DNA from: BJGV01 sp003230615
GTDB lineage: Bacteria; Pseudomonadota; Gammaproteobacteria; Burkholderiales; Nitrosomonadaceae
Assembly: GCA_963663215.1 (NCBI GenBank)
Contig: OY760140.1
Coordinates: 2,117,165-2,181,164, forward strand
Length of the DNA stretch: 64,000 nucleotides
Direction: 5' to 3'
In this document: positions 50,306 through 59,291 of the stretch, piece by piece
How positions within the stretch are numbered: the stretch's first letter is position 1
Layout: every line of letters starts with the position of its first letter
Notes under the pieces: model-generated
Seen by the model: the letters and a program-made list of their open reading frames with translations, nothing else
Database searches by the model: none
What the model was told of the DNA's origin: nothing
Position numbers and translations under genes: made by a program

Positions 50306-50842
50306 GTGAGTGATACTGAAGAAAATTCCTCTGGTATTGATACACCGAAACAGTTGGTTACAGTTCTTCTGGCGGCTTTCGTATTTCCGATCACAATCGT
50401 CGTACTGCTGGCTCAGCTTGCAACGGGGGGTATTTTGTCAGATAAAAATGATCCTGCTATGTCGGGAGAAGCCATAGCTAAGCGACTTAAGCCTGTAGGT
50501 TCTTTGGTGCTCACAAGTACCTTGCCACAAGCTGGCGAGAAACTAAAGGAAAAAGCTATCCTGACAGTGACCATGCTACCAGGTGCGGCTTCTGGTGATA
50601 CAGACAAGGTCAAGGTGGTCTATACAGCTAGCTGTGCTGCTTGCCATGCAAGTGGAGCTGCAGGTGCACCTAAGCTTGGAGATAAGAAGGCGTGGGCGCC
50701 GCGCATAAAGAGTGGGAACGACACGCTTTACAACAGTGCAATCAAAGGTAAGAAGGCGATGCCTGCCAAAGGTGGTAACGTAAGTTTGTCCGATGTCGAT
50801 GTCATGGCGGTGGTAGATTACATGGTAAGTCAGGCAAAGTAA
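50306..50842 (+). CDS. Membrane-anchored c5-type monoheme cytochrome
   Basis: This is a 178-residue protein with a GTG start. One N-terminal transmembrane helix (VTVLLAAFVFPITIVVLLAQL, in parts, about 20-40) leaves the rest in the periplasm. The C-terminal domain has the heme motif CAACH (about residue 112) and the axial Met in KAMPAKGGN (about 151), typical of cytochrome c5. Such proteins pass electrons to terminal oxidases. A terminator follows at 50872. Confidence 0.88.
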   Translation: MSDTEENSSGIDTPKQLVTVLLAAFVFPITIVVLLAQLATGGILSDKNDPAMSGEAIAKRLKPVGSLVLTSTLPQAGEKLKEKAILTVTMLPGAASGDTDKVKVVYTASCAACHASGAAGAPKLGDKKAWAPRIKSGNDTLYNSAIKGKKAMPAKGGNVSLSDVDVMAVVDYMVSQAK

Positions 50843-50871
50843 GTCCTGAGTAAATTAAATACATATTAAGC

Positions 50872-50902
50872 AAGGGGTGGTTTGGACTGCCCCTTATTTT
50901 TG
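50872..50902 (+). terminator. Rho-independent terminator after the c5 cytochrome gene
   Basis: AAGGGG pairs with CCCCTT (extended by GT wobbles and one GC pair to about nine pairs) and is followed by ATTTTT. It separates the cytochrome from apaH. Confidence 0.75.
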
Positions 50903-50918
50903 GTAAGGTGTATTTTTC

Positions 50919-51746
50919 ATGACTACTTATGCGATCGGTGATTTACAAGGCCGTTACAATGAGTTTAGACAGCTCCTTGATCTGATCAATTTTAATCCAA
51001 AAGACAAATTGTGGCTGGTAGGGGATATCGTTAATCGTGGTCCAAATTCGCTATTTTTATTACGTTTTCTCAGAACAATAAGTGATGCCGTGGTTGTAGT
51101 ACTTGGAAATCATGATTTGCACCTACTCATGGTTGCAGAAGGTTGTGCTAGGGCGCATCCTGGCGACACTCTGCAGGAAATTCTAAATGCATCTGATCGA
51201 GATGAGCTACTCCATTGGTTACAGCATCAGCGGTTGTTTTATGTGGACGGTGAATATGTCATGGTACACGCTGGCTTATTACCTTCATGGAGTGTAGCAC
51301 TAGCCGCACAGCTTGCGCAGGAAGTTGAATCTGCTCTGCGTGATGAGAACCAAAAGAATTTTCGCAAATTCTGTTCTCATATGTATGGCAACCAGCCCGA
51401 TCAATGGAACAACAATCTCAAAGGTTATGATCGTATGCGGGTGGTCATCAATGCTATGACGCGTATGCGTGTGTGCACTCCTGAGGGAAAAATGGATTTT
51501 TCTTACAAGGGTCGGTTACGAGATATCCCAGTCGGTTATTTGCCTTGGTTCGAGGTACCAAATCGCGCTAGCAGGGAAGTAACTATCATTTGTGGACACT
51601 GGTCGGCACTGGCTTTGCAGGTGAGGCACAATCTGATTGCCTTGGATACAGGTTGTATGTGGGGCGGAAACCTTACGGCTATTCGGTTGGAGGATAAGAA
51701 GATTTTCCAGGTACCTTGTGCGGTATTGGAAGGGACAACGCATTAG
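50919..51746 (+). CDS. apaH: Symmetrical bis(5'-nucleosyl)-tetraphosphatase
   Basis: The 275-residue metallophosphatase begins TYAIGDLQGRYNE (GD motif, residues 2-14). It has LVGDIVNRGPNSLFLLR (about 33), VVLGNHDLHLL (about 63) and VHAGLLPSW (about 118), the standard PPP-family metal sites. It splits Ap4A to 2 ADP. Its last 68 bp overlap the convergent plsC gene. Confidence 0.94.
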   Translation: MTTYAIGDLQGRYNEFRQLLDLINFNPKDKLWLVGDIVNRGPNSLFLLRFLRTISDAVVVVLGNHDLHLLMVAEGCARAHPGDTLQEILNASDRDELLHWLQHQRLFYVDGEYVMVHAGLLPSWSVALAAQLAQEVESALRDENQKNFRKFCSHMYGNQPDQWNNNLKGYDRMRVVINAMTRMRVCTPEGKMDFSYKGRLRDIPVGYLPWFEVPNRASREVTIICGHWSALALQVRHNLIALDTGCMWGGNLTAIRLEDKKIFQVPCAVLEGTTH

Positions 51747-52476
51747 CAATAGCCTGCTCCGTAGAACGTGCAAGTTCTCGCCGGTTTTTTCCATTACTGT
51801 TAATAGGATCAGAGAAGATTAATTCAGCATCAATCCATGGTTGCTTAACTATTTGTCGCAATGATTCAAGCAATGAGATATTAACGTATACAGCTGCTTT
51901 GCTAATTTCTCCTGACGCATCGTAGTAACGGATTGCTATTGGGTATAGCAAAGCCTCGACTGCTACTGTAGATTGTAATAGTGACGCATGGAAATGCTGA
52001 AGGATGGTGCCATCACCAGTTTTGCCCTCCGGGAATACCGCGACCCAATCTCCAAGCGTGAGTGCATTCCCAATATCTTGGTTAATGCGAGCAGTATCTC
52101 TGCGTTTTGCACGCTCTATGAACAAAGTTCCTACATTTCGGCTCAACCAGCCTAATAATGGCCAGTCGCGAATTTCTGATTTTGCGACGAAGCGGGCAGG
52201 ACACACTGTATTGAGAGAATATACATCTAACCAAGAAATGTGATTGGCTATTAGCATTATTGGTTGATTTTTTGCTTCAGGTAGAGTGCCGCTGAAGCGT
52301 AATCTGATACCGAGAATTTTAAGTAGGCCCGCTGACCATTTTTGCGCCATACGTTTTTGAACTGGTTGACTGACATGCGGATAAAATGCGGATTGCACCA
52401 ATCCAGAAATGATGTGAAGCAGCAGACGAGTGGCACGAAAAATTTGTGTCAGTTTGCTAGTAGTGGTGTTACTCAT
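51679..52476 (-). CDS. plsC: 1-acyl-sn-glycerol-3-phosphate acyltransferase
   Basis: The 265-residue inner-membrane protein has the acyltransferase motifs NHISWLD (HX4D, about residue 77) and FPEGKTGDG (about 150), and an N-terminal hydrophobic stretch. It acylates lysophosphatidic acid in phospholipid synthesis. The C-terminal 20-odd codons lie within the 3' end of apaH; the two genes are convergent, so both ends may be constrained. Intact. Confidence 0.9.
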   Translation of the reverse strand: MSNTTTSKLTQIFRATRLLLHIISGLVQSAFYPHVSQPVQKRMAQKWSAGLLKILGIRLRFSGTLPEAKNQPIMLIANHISWLDVYSLNTVCPARFVAKSEIRDWPLLGWLSRNVGTLFIERAKRRDTARINQDIGNALTLGDWVAVFPEGKTGDGTILQHFHASLLQSTVAVEALLYPIAIRYYDASGEISKAAVYVNISLLESLRQIVKQPWIDAELIFSDPINSNGKNRRELARSTEQAIANALSLPIPHKVPGKSSYPPTE

Positions 52477-52666
52477 ATCCTATTATCACATCAATAATGA
52501 TGAAAATCCTGAGAGATGGGGCTGCCGTATTTTTGTAATACATAACTGGGGAGAAGCCCGCAGCGACTAAACATATCATTTGGAATTATCATTAGTTTGC
52601 CAAATACAGTCGGCTATATTTAACAACAGATTCAGCAGAATCCTTACACTTATCTTGTGGTGACTT

Positions 52667-53602
52667 TTATAGAATACGGCTACCAAAAACCTCGAAATAG
52701 CGCTGATCAATTTCATCACTACTAAAGCTGTGATTCTGTCCGCCACGCTGTGTTATTTTTAGTGCCCCCATAAGCGAGCCAAGCTGCCCAGTAGTTTGCC
52801 AATCCATTTCGTTAGCGATGCCATAAAGTAGTCCTGCGCGGTAAGCATCGCCACACCCAGTCGGGTCAGCTTGTACATCTGACTTAACACATGGAATTTG
52901 AATTTGTTTACCATTGGAGTTAATCACAGATCCTTGTGAACCTTTTGTGATCACCAGTCCTTTGACAAGTTTTGCTAGTACCTTCAGTGTGCACCCAGTA
53001 CGTTCCTGCAATAACTGGCCTTCATAGTCGTTAACCGTTATGTAATCAGCCTTTTCGATAAAATCAAGTAACTCTTCACCATTAAACATTGGTAATCCTT
53101 GACCAGGGTCGAACAAGAAAGGAATTCCAGATTCATAGAACTCGCGCGCGTGCTGTACCATACCGTCACGTCCGTCTGGAGCAACGATGCCAAGCTCCAC
53201 GTCCTTCGCGTCGTCTACATGATTTTGATGCGAGAAATTCATCGCACCGGGGTGAAATGCGGTGATTTGGTTATCTGCTAGATCAGTAGTGATGAAAGCT
53301 TGTGCAGTAAATGTGTCTTCCACATGATGAACATGGGTTTGTACCAGATTTAATTTTTCTAACCGATGAGCATATGGTTGATAGTCATCACCAACTGCAG
53401 CCATGATAAGCGGGGACCCGCCTATCATTTGTAGGTTATAGGCGATGTTGCCAGCGCAGCCTCCAAATTCCCGTCGCATGTCTGGAACTAGAAAAGAGAC
53501 ATTCAGAATATGGATCTTTTCCGGTAAGATATGATTTTTAAAATGATCGTGAAATACCATAATAGTGTCGAAAGCAATTGATCCACAAATGAGAGTATGC
53601 AT
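52667..53602 (-). CDS. PfkB-family carbohydrate/nucleoside kinase
   Basis: The 311-residue ribokinase-type protein has the N-terminal FGGCAGNIAYNL (about residue 46), AAVGDDYQPY (about 68) and the catalytic DPTGCGDAYRAGLL near the C-terminus (about 245-258; Asp in GCGD is the base). This arrangement is common in betaproteobacterial adenosine-kinase-like proteins; the substrate cannot be decided from sequence. It is 64 bp upstream of where gcvPB ends is marked, on the same strand but after it, so it may be read through from the gcv operon. Confidence 0.85.
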   Translation of the reverse strand: MHTLICGSIAFDTIMVFHDHFKNHILPEKIHILNVSFLVPDMRREFGGCAGNIAYNLQMIGGSPLIMAAVGDDYQPYAHRLEKLNLVQTHVHHVEDTFTAQAFITTDLADNQITAFHPGAMNFSHQNHVDDAKDVELGIVAPDGRDGMVQHAREFYESGIPFLFDPGQGLPMFNGEELLDFIEKADYITVNDYEGQLLQERTGCTLKVLAKLVKGLVITKGSQGSVINSNGKQIQIPCVKSDVQADPTGCGDAYRAGLLYGIANEMDWQTTGQLGSLMGALKITQRGGQNHSFSSDEIDQRYFEVFGSRIL

Positions 53603-53722
53603 AGTTTTTTAGCGCAATATCAGAAAGCTGAATAATGGAAGCGTTATAGTTGCTGACTCCGGGGATAGGGTTATTTTAATGGAACCGAGAATACAATGAT
53701 TAGTCGGTATTCCATCAGAAAT

Positions 53723-55168
53723 TTACTGTTTCCAAGCTAAATCCAATTCGCGTGCGGCTTTGACTTCATCTAATCTGCGCACACTGGTAGTGTGGGGCGC
53801 GCCCTTTACTATTTCGGGTTGTTTGTGAGCCTCTACCAAGATTTCCTTCATCGACACAACAAAGGCATCAAGGGTCTCCTTTGATTCGGTCTCAGCCGGT
53901 TCTATTAGCAAGCATTCTGGAACCAGTAGTGGAAAATAAGTAGTAGGGGCATGGTAGCCTTTATCTAGCAATCGTTTGGCTACATTCATTGCAGTTACGC
54001 CGGTTTTTTCTTTCAGATCTTTTAGCGTGATAATAAATTCATGGCTAGCTCGGCGAGTGGGATAAGCAATTTCAAATCCCGCTTTGCTCAATTCTGTCAT
54101 CAAATAATTGGCGTTTAGTGTGGCGAACTCAGCTACCCGATGCATACCTTCTGCTCCTAGCAAACGGGCATAGATATATGCTCGTAACAATACACCTGAA
54201 TTACCCATATGCGCCGAAAATCTACCAATGGACTGTGGGATTTCTTTTTCTGTTAGCCAGCAATATGTTCCTTTTTCAAATGCTACTACTGGTACGGGTA
54301 TGAACGGCAACAGCCTTTTTGCAACGCCAACAGGGGCAGAACCTGGACCACCTCCACCATGAGGGGTAGAAAATGTTTTGTGAAGGTTTATGTGAATTAC
54401 ATCAAAGCCCATATCTCCAGGTTTCACCTTACCTAGTATCGCATTCAGGTTTGCGCCGTCATAATACAACAACCCACCTGCCTGGTGGACAACTCTACTC
54501 ATTTCCGTAATATTTTTCTCGAACACGCCAAGCGTGGAAGGGTTGGTTAACATCAACCCCGCTGTTTGTGGACCTACTGCTGCTTTCAAGGCGTCCATGT
54601 CGACATCACCTTCCTTGTCAGTAGAAATTTCTATTACCTTGTAGCCGCACATCACCGCCGTTGCAGGGTTAGTGCCATGAGCAGCATCAGGCACGATAAT
54701 TTCAGTGCGAGCATGATCCCCGCGTGATTCATGATAAGCCCGTATCATCGCTACACCGATAAGTTCGCCTTGTGCACCGGCCATTGGCGTAAGGCTTACA
54801 CTGGTCATACCGGTCACATCCTTTAGTATTTCTTGTAATTCATACATACATGCAAGATATCCTTGACCAGTATCTTCTGGTGCAAGAGGGTGTCGTAACA
54901 GGAATTGTGGCAGCATAGCCAATGAATTACATGCACGTGGATTGTACTTCATCGTGCAAGAACCAAGCGGATAGAACTCTGTGTCTATCGAAAAGTTTTT
55001 TTGCGACAGTCGGGTGTAATGACGCACCGCATCCATCTCAGAAACCTCTGGTAGTAGCGGTTGTGTTTTGCGTACCAGGTTCTGAGGAATATTTTTGATT
55101 TTTGTATCAGTCGCTGTAAATTGAGAGTAATTACGCCTTCCAGGTCGTGAGTGTTCGAATATCAGCAT
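53723..55168 (-). CDS. gcvPB: Glycine dehydrogenase (decarboxylating) subunit 2
   Basis: The 481-residue P-protein beta half has the PLP lysine in HINLHKTFSTPHGGGGPG (in parts, Lys about 265), FYPLGSCTMKYNPR (about 62) and TNPSTLGVFE. It pairs with GcvPA and decarboxylates glycine onto the lipoyl arm of GcvH. It is last in the gcvT-H-PA-tpx-PB series, 29 bp after tpx. Intact. Confidence 0.95.
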   Translation of the reverse strand: MLIFEHSRPGRRNYSQFTATDTKIKNIPQNLVRKTQPLLPEVSEMDAVRHYTRLSQKNFSIDTEFYPLGSCTMKYNPRACNSLAMLPQFLLRHPLAPEDTGQGYLACMYELQEILKDVTGMTSVSLTPMAGAQGELIGVAMIRAYHESRGDHARTEIIVPDAAHGTNPATAVMCGYKVIEISTDKEGDVDMDALKAAVGPQTAGLMLTNPSTLGVFEKNITEMSRVVHQAGGLLYYDGANLNAILGKVKPGDMGFDVIHINLHKTFSTPHGGGGPGSAPVGVAKRLLPFIPVPVVAFEKGTYCWLTEKEIPQSIGRFSAHMGNSGVLLRAYIYARLLGAEGMHRVAEFATLNANYLMTELSKAGFEIAYPTRRASHEFIITLKDLKEKTGVTAMNVAKRLLDKGYHAPTTYFPLLVPECLLIEPAETESKETLDAFVVSMKEILVEAHKQPEIVKGAPHTTSVRRLDEVKAARELDLAWKQ

Positions 55169-55197
55169 GGTGAAGTTTCTCGTCTCATAGGTAAATG

Positions 55198-55692
55198 CTA
55201 TTTCAAAGCAGTCAAAGCTGCTTCATAGTTTGGTTCATCCTTTATTTCTGGCACAAGTTCAGCATGAATTACATTGTCGGATTCATCCAACACTATAACA
55301 GCACGTGCTGTGATGCCACCTAAGGGACCATCAGTAATGGCAACACCATAATTTTTCATAAATTCTGCACCACGCATGGTAGACAATACGATTACTTTAT
55401 CTAGACCTTCAGTATCGCAGAAGCGGCTCATTGCAAAAGGGAGGTCGGCAGAAATTATTAACACTACAGTATTGCTCAAATTGCTAGCTTTTTCGTTAAA
55501 CTTGCGAGTAGAAATGGCGCAGACCGGTGTATCTAGGCTAGGCACGATGTTAAGTACTTTTTTCATGTTAGTAAAATCCGTCAGTGAAATATCGTTTAAG
55601 TCTTTATCCACCAGTGAAAAAGCTGGTGCTTTAGTGCCTATTTTTGGAAAAGTGCCTTCTACTCTGACAGGGTTGTTTGCAAAGGTGACCAT
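55198..55692 (-). CDS. tpx: Thiol peroxidase (Tpx, atypical 2-Cys peroxiredoxin)
   Basis: The 164-residue protein has the peroxidatic Cys in SLDTPVCAISTRKF (about residue 58) and the resolving Cys in SRFCDTEG (about 92), as in Tpx. It reduces hydroperoxides with thioredoxin. It lies between gcvPA and gcvPB, 41 and 29 bp away, so it is probably in the gcv operon and under its riboswitch. This position is unusual. Confidence 0.95.
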   Translation of the reverse strand: MVTFANNPVRVEGTFPKIGTKAPAFSLVDKDLNDISLTDFTNMKKVLNIVPSLDTPVCAISTRKFNEKASNLSNTVVLIISADLPFAMSRFCDTEGLDKVIVLSTMRGAEFMKNYGVAITDGPLGGITARAVIVLDESDNVIHAELVPEIKDEPNYEAALTALK

Positions 55693-55733
55693 ATTGTTCT
55701 CCTTAATTAAGAGGGATTAAAAATCAACCAATA

Positions 55734-57116
55734 CTACGTTGGATTACGCACAGACGTATCATGTTTAGCTAATGCCCGGCCAAAACATTCCGTGTACTTT
55801 ATTAAATCAGCTGGTATTTTGGTTTCAGTGGCACACACTAGTATTGCATTACCAATCTCCGGATAATATTCCTTCAAGTCCAGTCCGGCTAATATTTTTT
55901 GTGTCTTGAGTGCTTGCAACACGTTATCTGCTGACGTTGGTAGCGACACTGCTGCTTCATGAAAAAATGGTCCACTGAACGTTCTTTTTACTCCCTTTAA
56001 AGCTTCTAGTTTCTCTACTAGGAGCAAGGTATTAGTATGGGATTTCTCGGCTATTCGTCGCAACCCTTCTGGCCCTAGCAAGGCCATGTAAATTGTGGCA
56101 GCGGTTACCATCAATCCTTGATTGGTGCAGATGTTGGAAGTAGCTTTGGAGCGGCGAATATGCTGTTCACGTGCCTGAAGTGTCAGGACAAAGCCTGGTT
56201 TTCCATTCAGATCCGTCGTGCGGCCAATGATGCGTCCTGGCATTTGACGTACCAATTCCTGCTTGCAAGCCATAAAGCCGAAATACGGCCCACCACTAGA
56301 GAGCGGAATGCCTAATGGCTGGCCTTCACCCACTGCCACATCTGCGCCATTGCTACCCCATTCGCCAGGTGGGGTAAGCATTGCTAGTGCTAAAGGGTTG
56401 ACTACGCCAACAGCTAGTGCATTGTTCTTGTGTGCCCAATCGGTGAGTACATCAACCTGTTCGAGCACACCAAAGAAATTTGGCTGAGGAATTACCAATG
56501 CTGCAATATCTTGACCTGCATAGGGTGCAAGGCTTTCCACCAGCATGTGACCACATTCTGCACAGTAGGGAACTTCTATGATTTCAATACTCTGGTTCTT
56601 AACGATGGTGTTTACTACCTTGCGGTAAATAGGATGAATAGTAGATGGCATCAGTACCCGACGTGAGCTCTTATGTGAGCGCACTGCCATCAATACTGCT
56701 TCAGCTAGCGCAGAAGCACCATCGTACATGCTTGCGTTTGACACATCCATGCCGGTGAGTGATGCCATCATGGTTTGGTATTCGTAAAGTACTTGCAGTG
56801 TGCCTTGGCTTGCTTCCGCCTGATATGGGGTGTAAGAGGAATAAAATTCACCTCGAGTGGTAATCTGCCATACCGCGGCAGGAATGTGATGTTCGTAGGC
56901 GCCTGCACCAATAAAACTGAGATATCGCCCATCCGTTTCAGCTCGTTCCAGCATTAGCCTGGAGGTTTCCATTTCGTTCAATCCCGGAGGCACCTGTTTT
57001 AAGGTGCCACTTTTTAAAGCGGGAGGAATTTCATCGAACAAATCTTCAATGGTGTTTGTACCAATGCTTGCAAGCATTGCAGCTACATCTTCTTCAGTAT
57101 GTGGAATGAACGGCAT
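55734..57116 (-). CDS. gcvPA: Glycine dehydrogenase (decarboxylating) subunit 1
   Basis: The 460-residue P-protein alpha half begins MPFIPHTEEDVAAMLASIGT and has FIGAGAYEHHIPA (about residue 68), FYSSYTPYQAEASQGTLQVLYEYQTMM (in parts, about 91-115) and GPYFGFMACK (about 275). Together with gcvPB it forms the two-chain P-protein. It follows gcvH by about 100 bp. Intact. Confidence 0.95.
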   Translation of the reverse strand: MPFIPHTEEDVAAMLASIGTNTIEDLFDEIPPALKSGTLKQVPPGLNEMETSRLMLERAETDGRYLSFIGAGAYEHHIPAAVWQITTRGEFYSSYTPYQAEASQGTLQVLYEYQTMMASLTGMDVSNASMYDGASALAEAVLMAVRSHKSSRRVLMPSTIHPIYRKVVNTIVKNQSIEIIEVPYCAECGHMLVESLAPYAGQDIAALVIPQPNFFGVLEQVDVLTDWAHKNNALAVGVVNPLALAMLTPPGEWGSNGADVAVGEGQPLGIPLSSGGPYFGFMACKQELVRQMPGRIIGRTTDLNGKPGFVLTLQAREQHIRRSKATSNICTNQGLMVTAATIYMALLGPEGLRRIAEKSHTNTLLLVEKLEALKGVKRTFSGPFFHEAAVSLPTSADNVLQALKTQKILAGLDLKEYYPEIGNAILVCATETKIPADLIKYTECFGRALAKHDTSVRNPT

Positions 57117-57221
57117 AGTTTGTTTTCGTAAATTGTGTGTAATGGTGCATTTATTGTGAGAATTTGAAGATAAAGTATGCAGATACTGTCTACACTTTAT
57201 TTTTCTATTGTCACAATTTGA

Positions 57222-57611
57222 TCAATGTGTCTCGCTTTCTAGCACTTTTTGATATTCCGTTGAGTCGAGTAGTTCACTTAGGTCGGCAGTGTTGGAGGGT
57301 TTTAATTTGTACAACCATGCTGAGTAGGTATCCTGATTGATTTTTTCTGGTGCAGATTCAATCTCAGGATTAGTCGTGATTACTTCTCCTGAGATAGGCG
57401 CATACACGTCGGCGGCTGCTTTAACCGATTCAACAACAGCGCATTCCTCTCCTTGTTTAAGATGACGTCCAACTTGTGGAATTTCCACAAATACCATGTC
57501 GCCTAGTAACTCTTGAGCATGGTGCGTAATTCCGATTATAGCCGTACCGTCTTCTTCAAGCTTTACCCATTCGTGAGATTTCGTATATTTAAGATGGGTT
57601 GGAATATTCAT
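57222..57611 (-). CDS. gcvH: Glycine cleavage system H protein
   Basis: The 129-residue lipoyl carrier has YTKSHEWVKLEEDG at the start and the lipoylation site in VVESVKAAADVYAP (Lys about 64). It shuttles the aminomethyl group between P, T and L proteins. Length and fold are normal. It lies between gcvT and gcvPA. Confidence 0.96.
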   Translation of the reverse strand: MNIPTHLKYTKSHEWVKLEEDGTAIIGITHHAQELLGDMVFVEIPQVGRHLKQGEECAVVESVKAAADVYAPISGEVITTNPEIESAPEKINQDTYSAWLYKLKPSNTADLSELLDSTEYQKVLESETH

Positions 57612-57653
57612 GTTTACACTCCAAAATTAAATAATGCCGCTTTATAATTCAAT

Positions 57654-58742
57654 TCAAATTAAACTCTTCCCATTCCGCACGAATGGGTACTTAACTACTC
57701 TTGCCCGTAGTGTCTTGTCTCGTACCAATACCTGTACTTCATCGCCTGCAGATATTTGTAATGGCAAACGCGCTAGTGCAATAGATGCATTTAGTGTAGG
57801 TGAGAAACCGCCACTGGTAATTTCGCCTTCGCCCCCTTCTTTGTTATATTGCAAAGAGACTTTCTGGTGACTTCGTAATACGCCGCGATCCAGCAGTAAC
57901 AGACCAATTAATTGATATTTAACATGTGTTTCTAGAAGTGTTTTTTTGCCAATGAAGTTACGTTCACTTTTTAAATCAACTGTCCAGGCCAACCCTGATT
58001 CCAAGGGGCTGGTAGTTTCGTCCATATCCTGGCCGTAAAGGTTCATGCCAGCCTCGAGTCGTAATGTGTCACGTGCACCGAGTCCCGCAGGTCCTACCCC
58101 TGCTGTATGGAGCGATTTCCATAAGTATGCAGCATCACTGTTTGGCAGTGTGATTTCAAAGCCATCCTCACCAGTGTATCCAGTGCGAGCAATAAAATAT
58201 TTGTCAAATGTGGTTGCCTGAAAAAGTTTTAGATTTTCTGTTGCAGCTTGAGCTTCAGGAATAACTTGCCAAACTTTAGCGCGGGCATTCGGCCCCTGAA
58301 CTGCTATCATAGCAAGATCTCGGCGCGGAGTAATTTCCAGTACGGAAGCAATCTCATCGCGCCGAGCCAGTATCCAAGACATATCTTTGTCAGCAGTGCC
58401 CGCGTTTACAACTATACGGAACCATGATTCAGATAGGAAATAAATGATGAGATCGTCGATTACCCCACCCCTAGGGTTGAGCATACAGGTATAAAGCGCT
58501 TTTCCCGGTTGCATCAGCTTGTCTACGTTGTTGGCGACTAGTTGCCGCAAAAAATCACGTACACCTTTGCCCTTGATATCCACCGCCAGCATATGTGATA
58601 CGTCGAACATGCCTGCATCACTACGTACTTTATGGTGTTCGTCAAGTTGAGAGCCATAGTGTAGGGGCATGTCCCAGCCACCAAAGTCAACCATTTTTGC
58701 GTTCATGTTGCGGTGGGTTTGATTAAGCGATGTCGTTTTCAT
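57654..58742 (-). CDS. gcvT: Glycine cleavage system aminomethyltransferase (T protein)
   Basis: The 362-residue protein starts MKTTSLNQTHR. It has MVDFGGWDMPLHYGS (about residue 17), FDVSHML (folate-binding region, about 46), GYTGEDGFEITLP (about 192) and GLGARDTLRLEAGMNLYG (in parts, about 225). It transfers the methylene unit to tetrahydrofolate. It is first in the operon and is preceded by the tandem glycine riboswitch and terminator. Confidence 0.96.
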   Translation of the reverse strand: MKTTSLNQTHRNMNAKMVDFGGWDMPLHYGSQLDEHHKVRSDAGMFDVSHMLAVDIKGKGVRDFLRQLVANNVDKLMQPGKALYTCMLNPRGGVIDDLIIYFLSESWFRIVVNAGTADKDMSWILARRDEIASVLEITPRRDLAMIAVQGPNARAKVWQVIPEAQAATENLKLFQATTFDKYFIARTGYTGEDGFEITLPNSDAAYLWKSLHTAGVGPAGLGARDTLRLEAGMNLYGQDMDETTSPLESGLAWTVDLKSERNFIGKKTLLETHVKYQLIGLLLLDRGVLRSHQKVSLQYNKEGGEGEITSGGFSPTLNASIALARLPLQISAGDEVQVLVRDKTLRARVVKYPFVRNGKSLI

Positions 58743-58763
58743 TACAAATTGTTTTTACAAAAT

Positions 58764-58797
58764 AAAAAAGGTGAAGCCATATAAATATGACTCCACC
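58764..58797 (-). terminator. Intrinsic terminator of the glycine-riboswitch expression platform
   Basis: Read on the minus strand, GGTGGAGTCATAT and ATATGGCTTCACC form a long hairpin with a TT loop and two GT wobbles, followed by TTTTTTATTTTG. It lies directly between the second aptamer and gcvT, so glycine binding probably prevents it from forming. Confidence 0.85.
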
Positions 58798-58995
58798 CCT
58801 CTGTCCTTTTTACCTGAGAGATTACAGAACTTTTGTCCCGTGTGCCCCTTTGGTGGCCGATTCATGTCGGCACTCTCCAGAATAGCCTGTAGCAAGCGGT
58901 CTTCAGGGATCAAGGCTGGCCTGATCTATGCCTGAGCGATTCCGGGGGGGTTGCGCCTTCGGCGGCGCTGATGAAGCTGGCGCACTCTTCCGTTT
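58798..58995 (-). ncRNA. Tandem glycine riboswitch upstream of gcvT
   Basis: The minus strand holds two glycine-aptamer cores. The first runs from GGAAGAGTGCGCC through CCGAAGGCGCAA to CGCTCAGGCA. The second runs from CTGGAGAGTGCC through CACCAAAGGGGCA to ATCTCTCAGGTA with AAAGGACAGAGG. The GAGAG/TCTCAGG and CCGAAGGNGCAA-like blocks are the family signature. The linker between them is about 40-60 bases. With the terminator at 58764 this is an ON switch for glycine cleavage. Confidence 0.92.
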
Positions 58996-59017
58996 AGATA
59001 CAAATGGCTGAAGACGA

Positions 59018-59047
59018 ATTATACTCTAGTGTTGGCGATTAAAACAA
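59018..59047 (-). promoter_or_regulatory. Sigma-70-type promoter for the gcv operon
   Basis: On the minus strand TATAAT (59018-59023) is preceded by TTGTTT (59042-59047) with an 18-bp spacer. The predicted start is about 10-15 bases before the first riboswitch aptamer, which is the expected place. Confidence 0.65.
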
Positions 59048-59291
59048 GGCATGCATACTGCACTTGGAATCATTTTTTGTTCATCAGTTTGTAAGTTTGT
59101 AAATTAGCTAACCCATTAATCTCAAAAATCGAAAAATTAAGCAATGCTGACACACTTTAACTGTTGACATAGAAAGATCGATACAAATTTTCATTTTACA
59201 TACGATTTATGTAGGCCATAATAGATAGTATGTGTGGATGCTCTGATAAATAAGTGAGACGATATTGCACCGACATGATCCCCTAAGAGTG

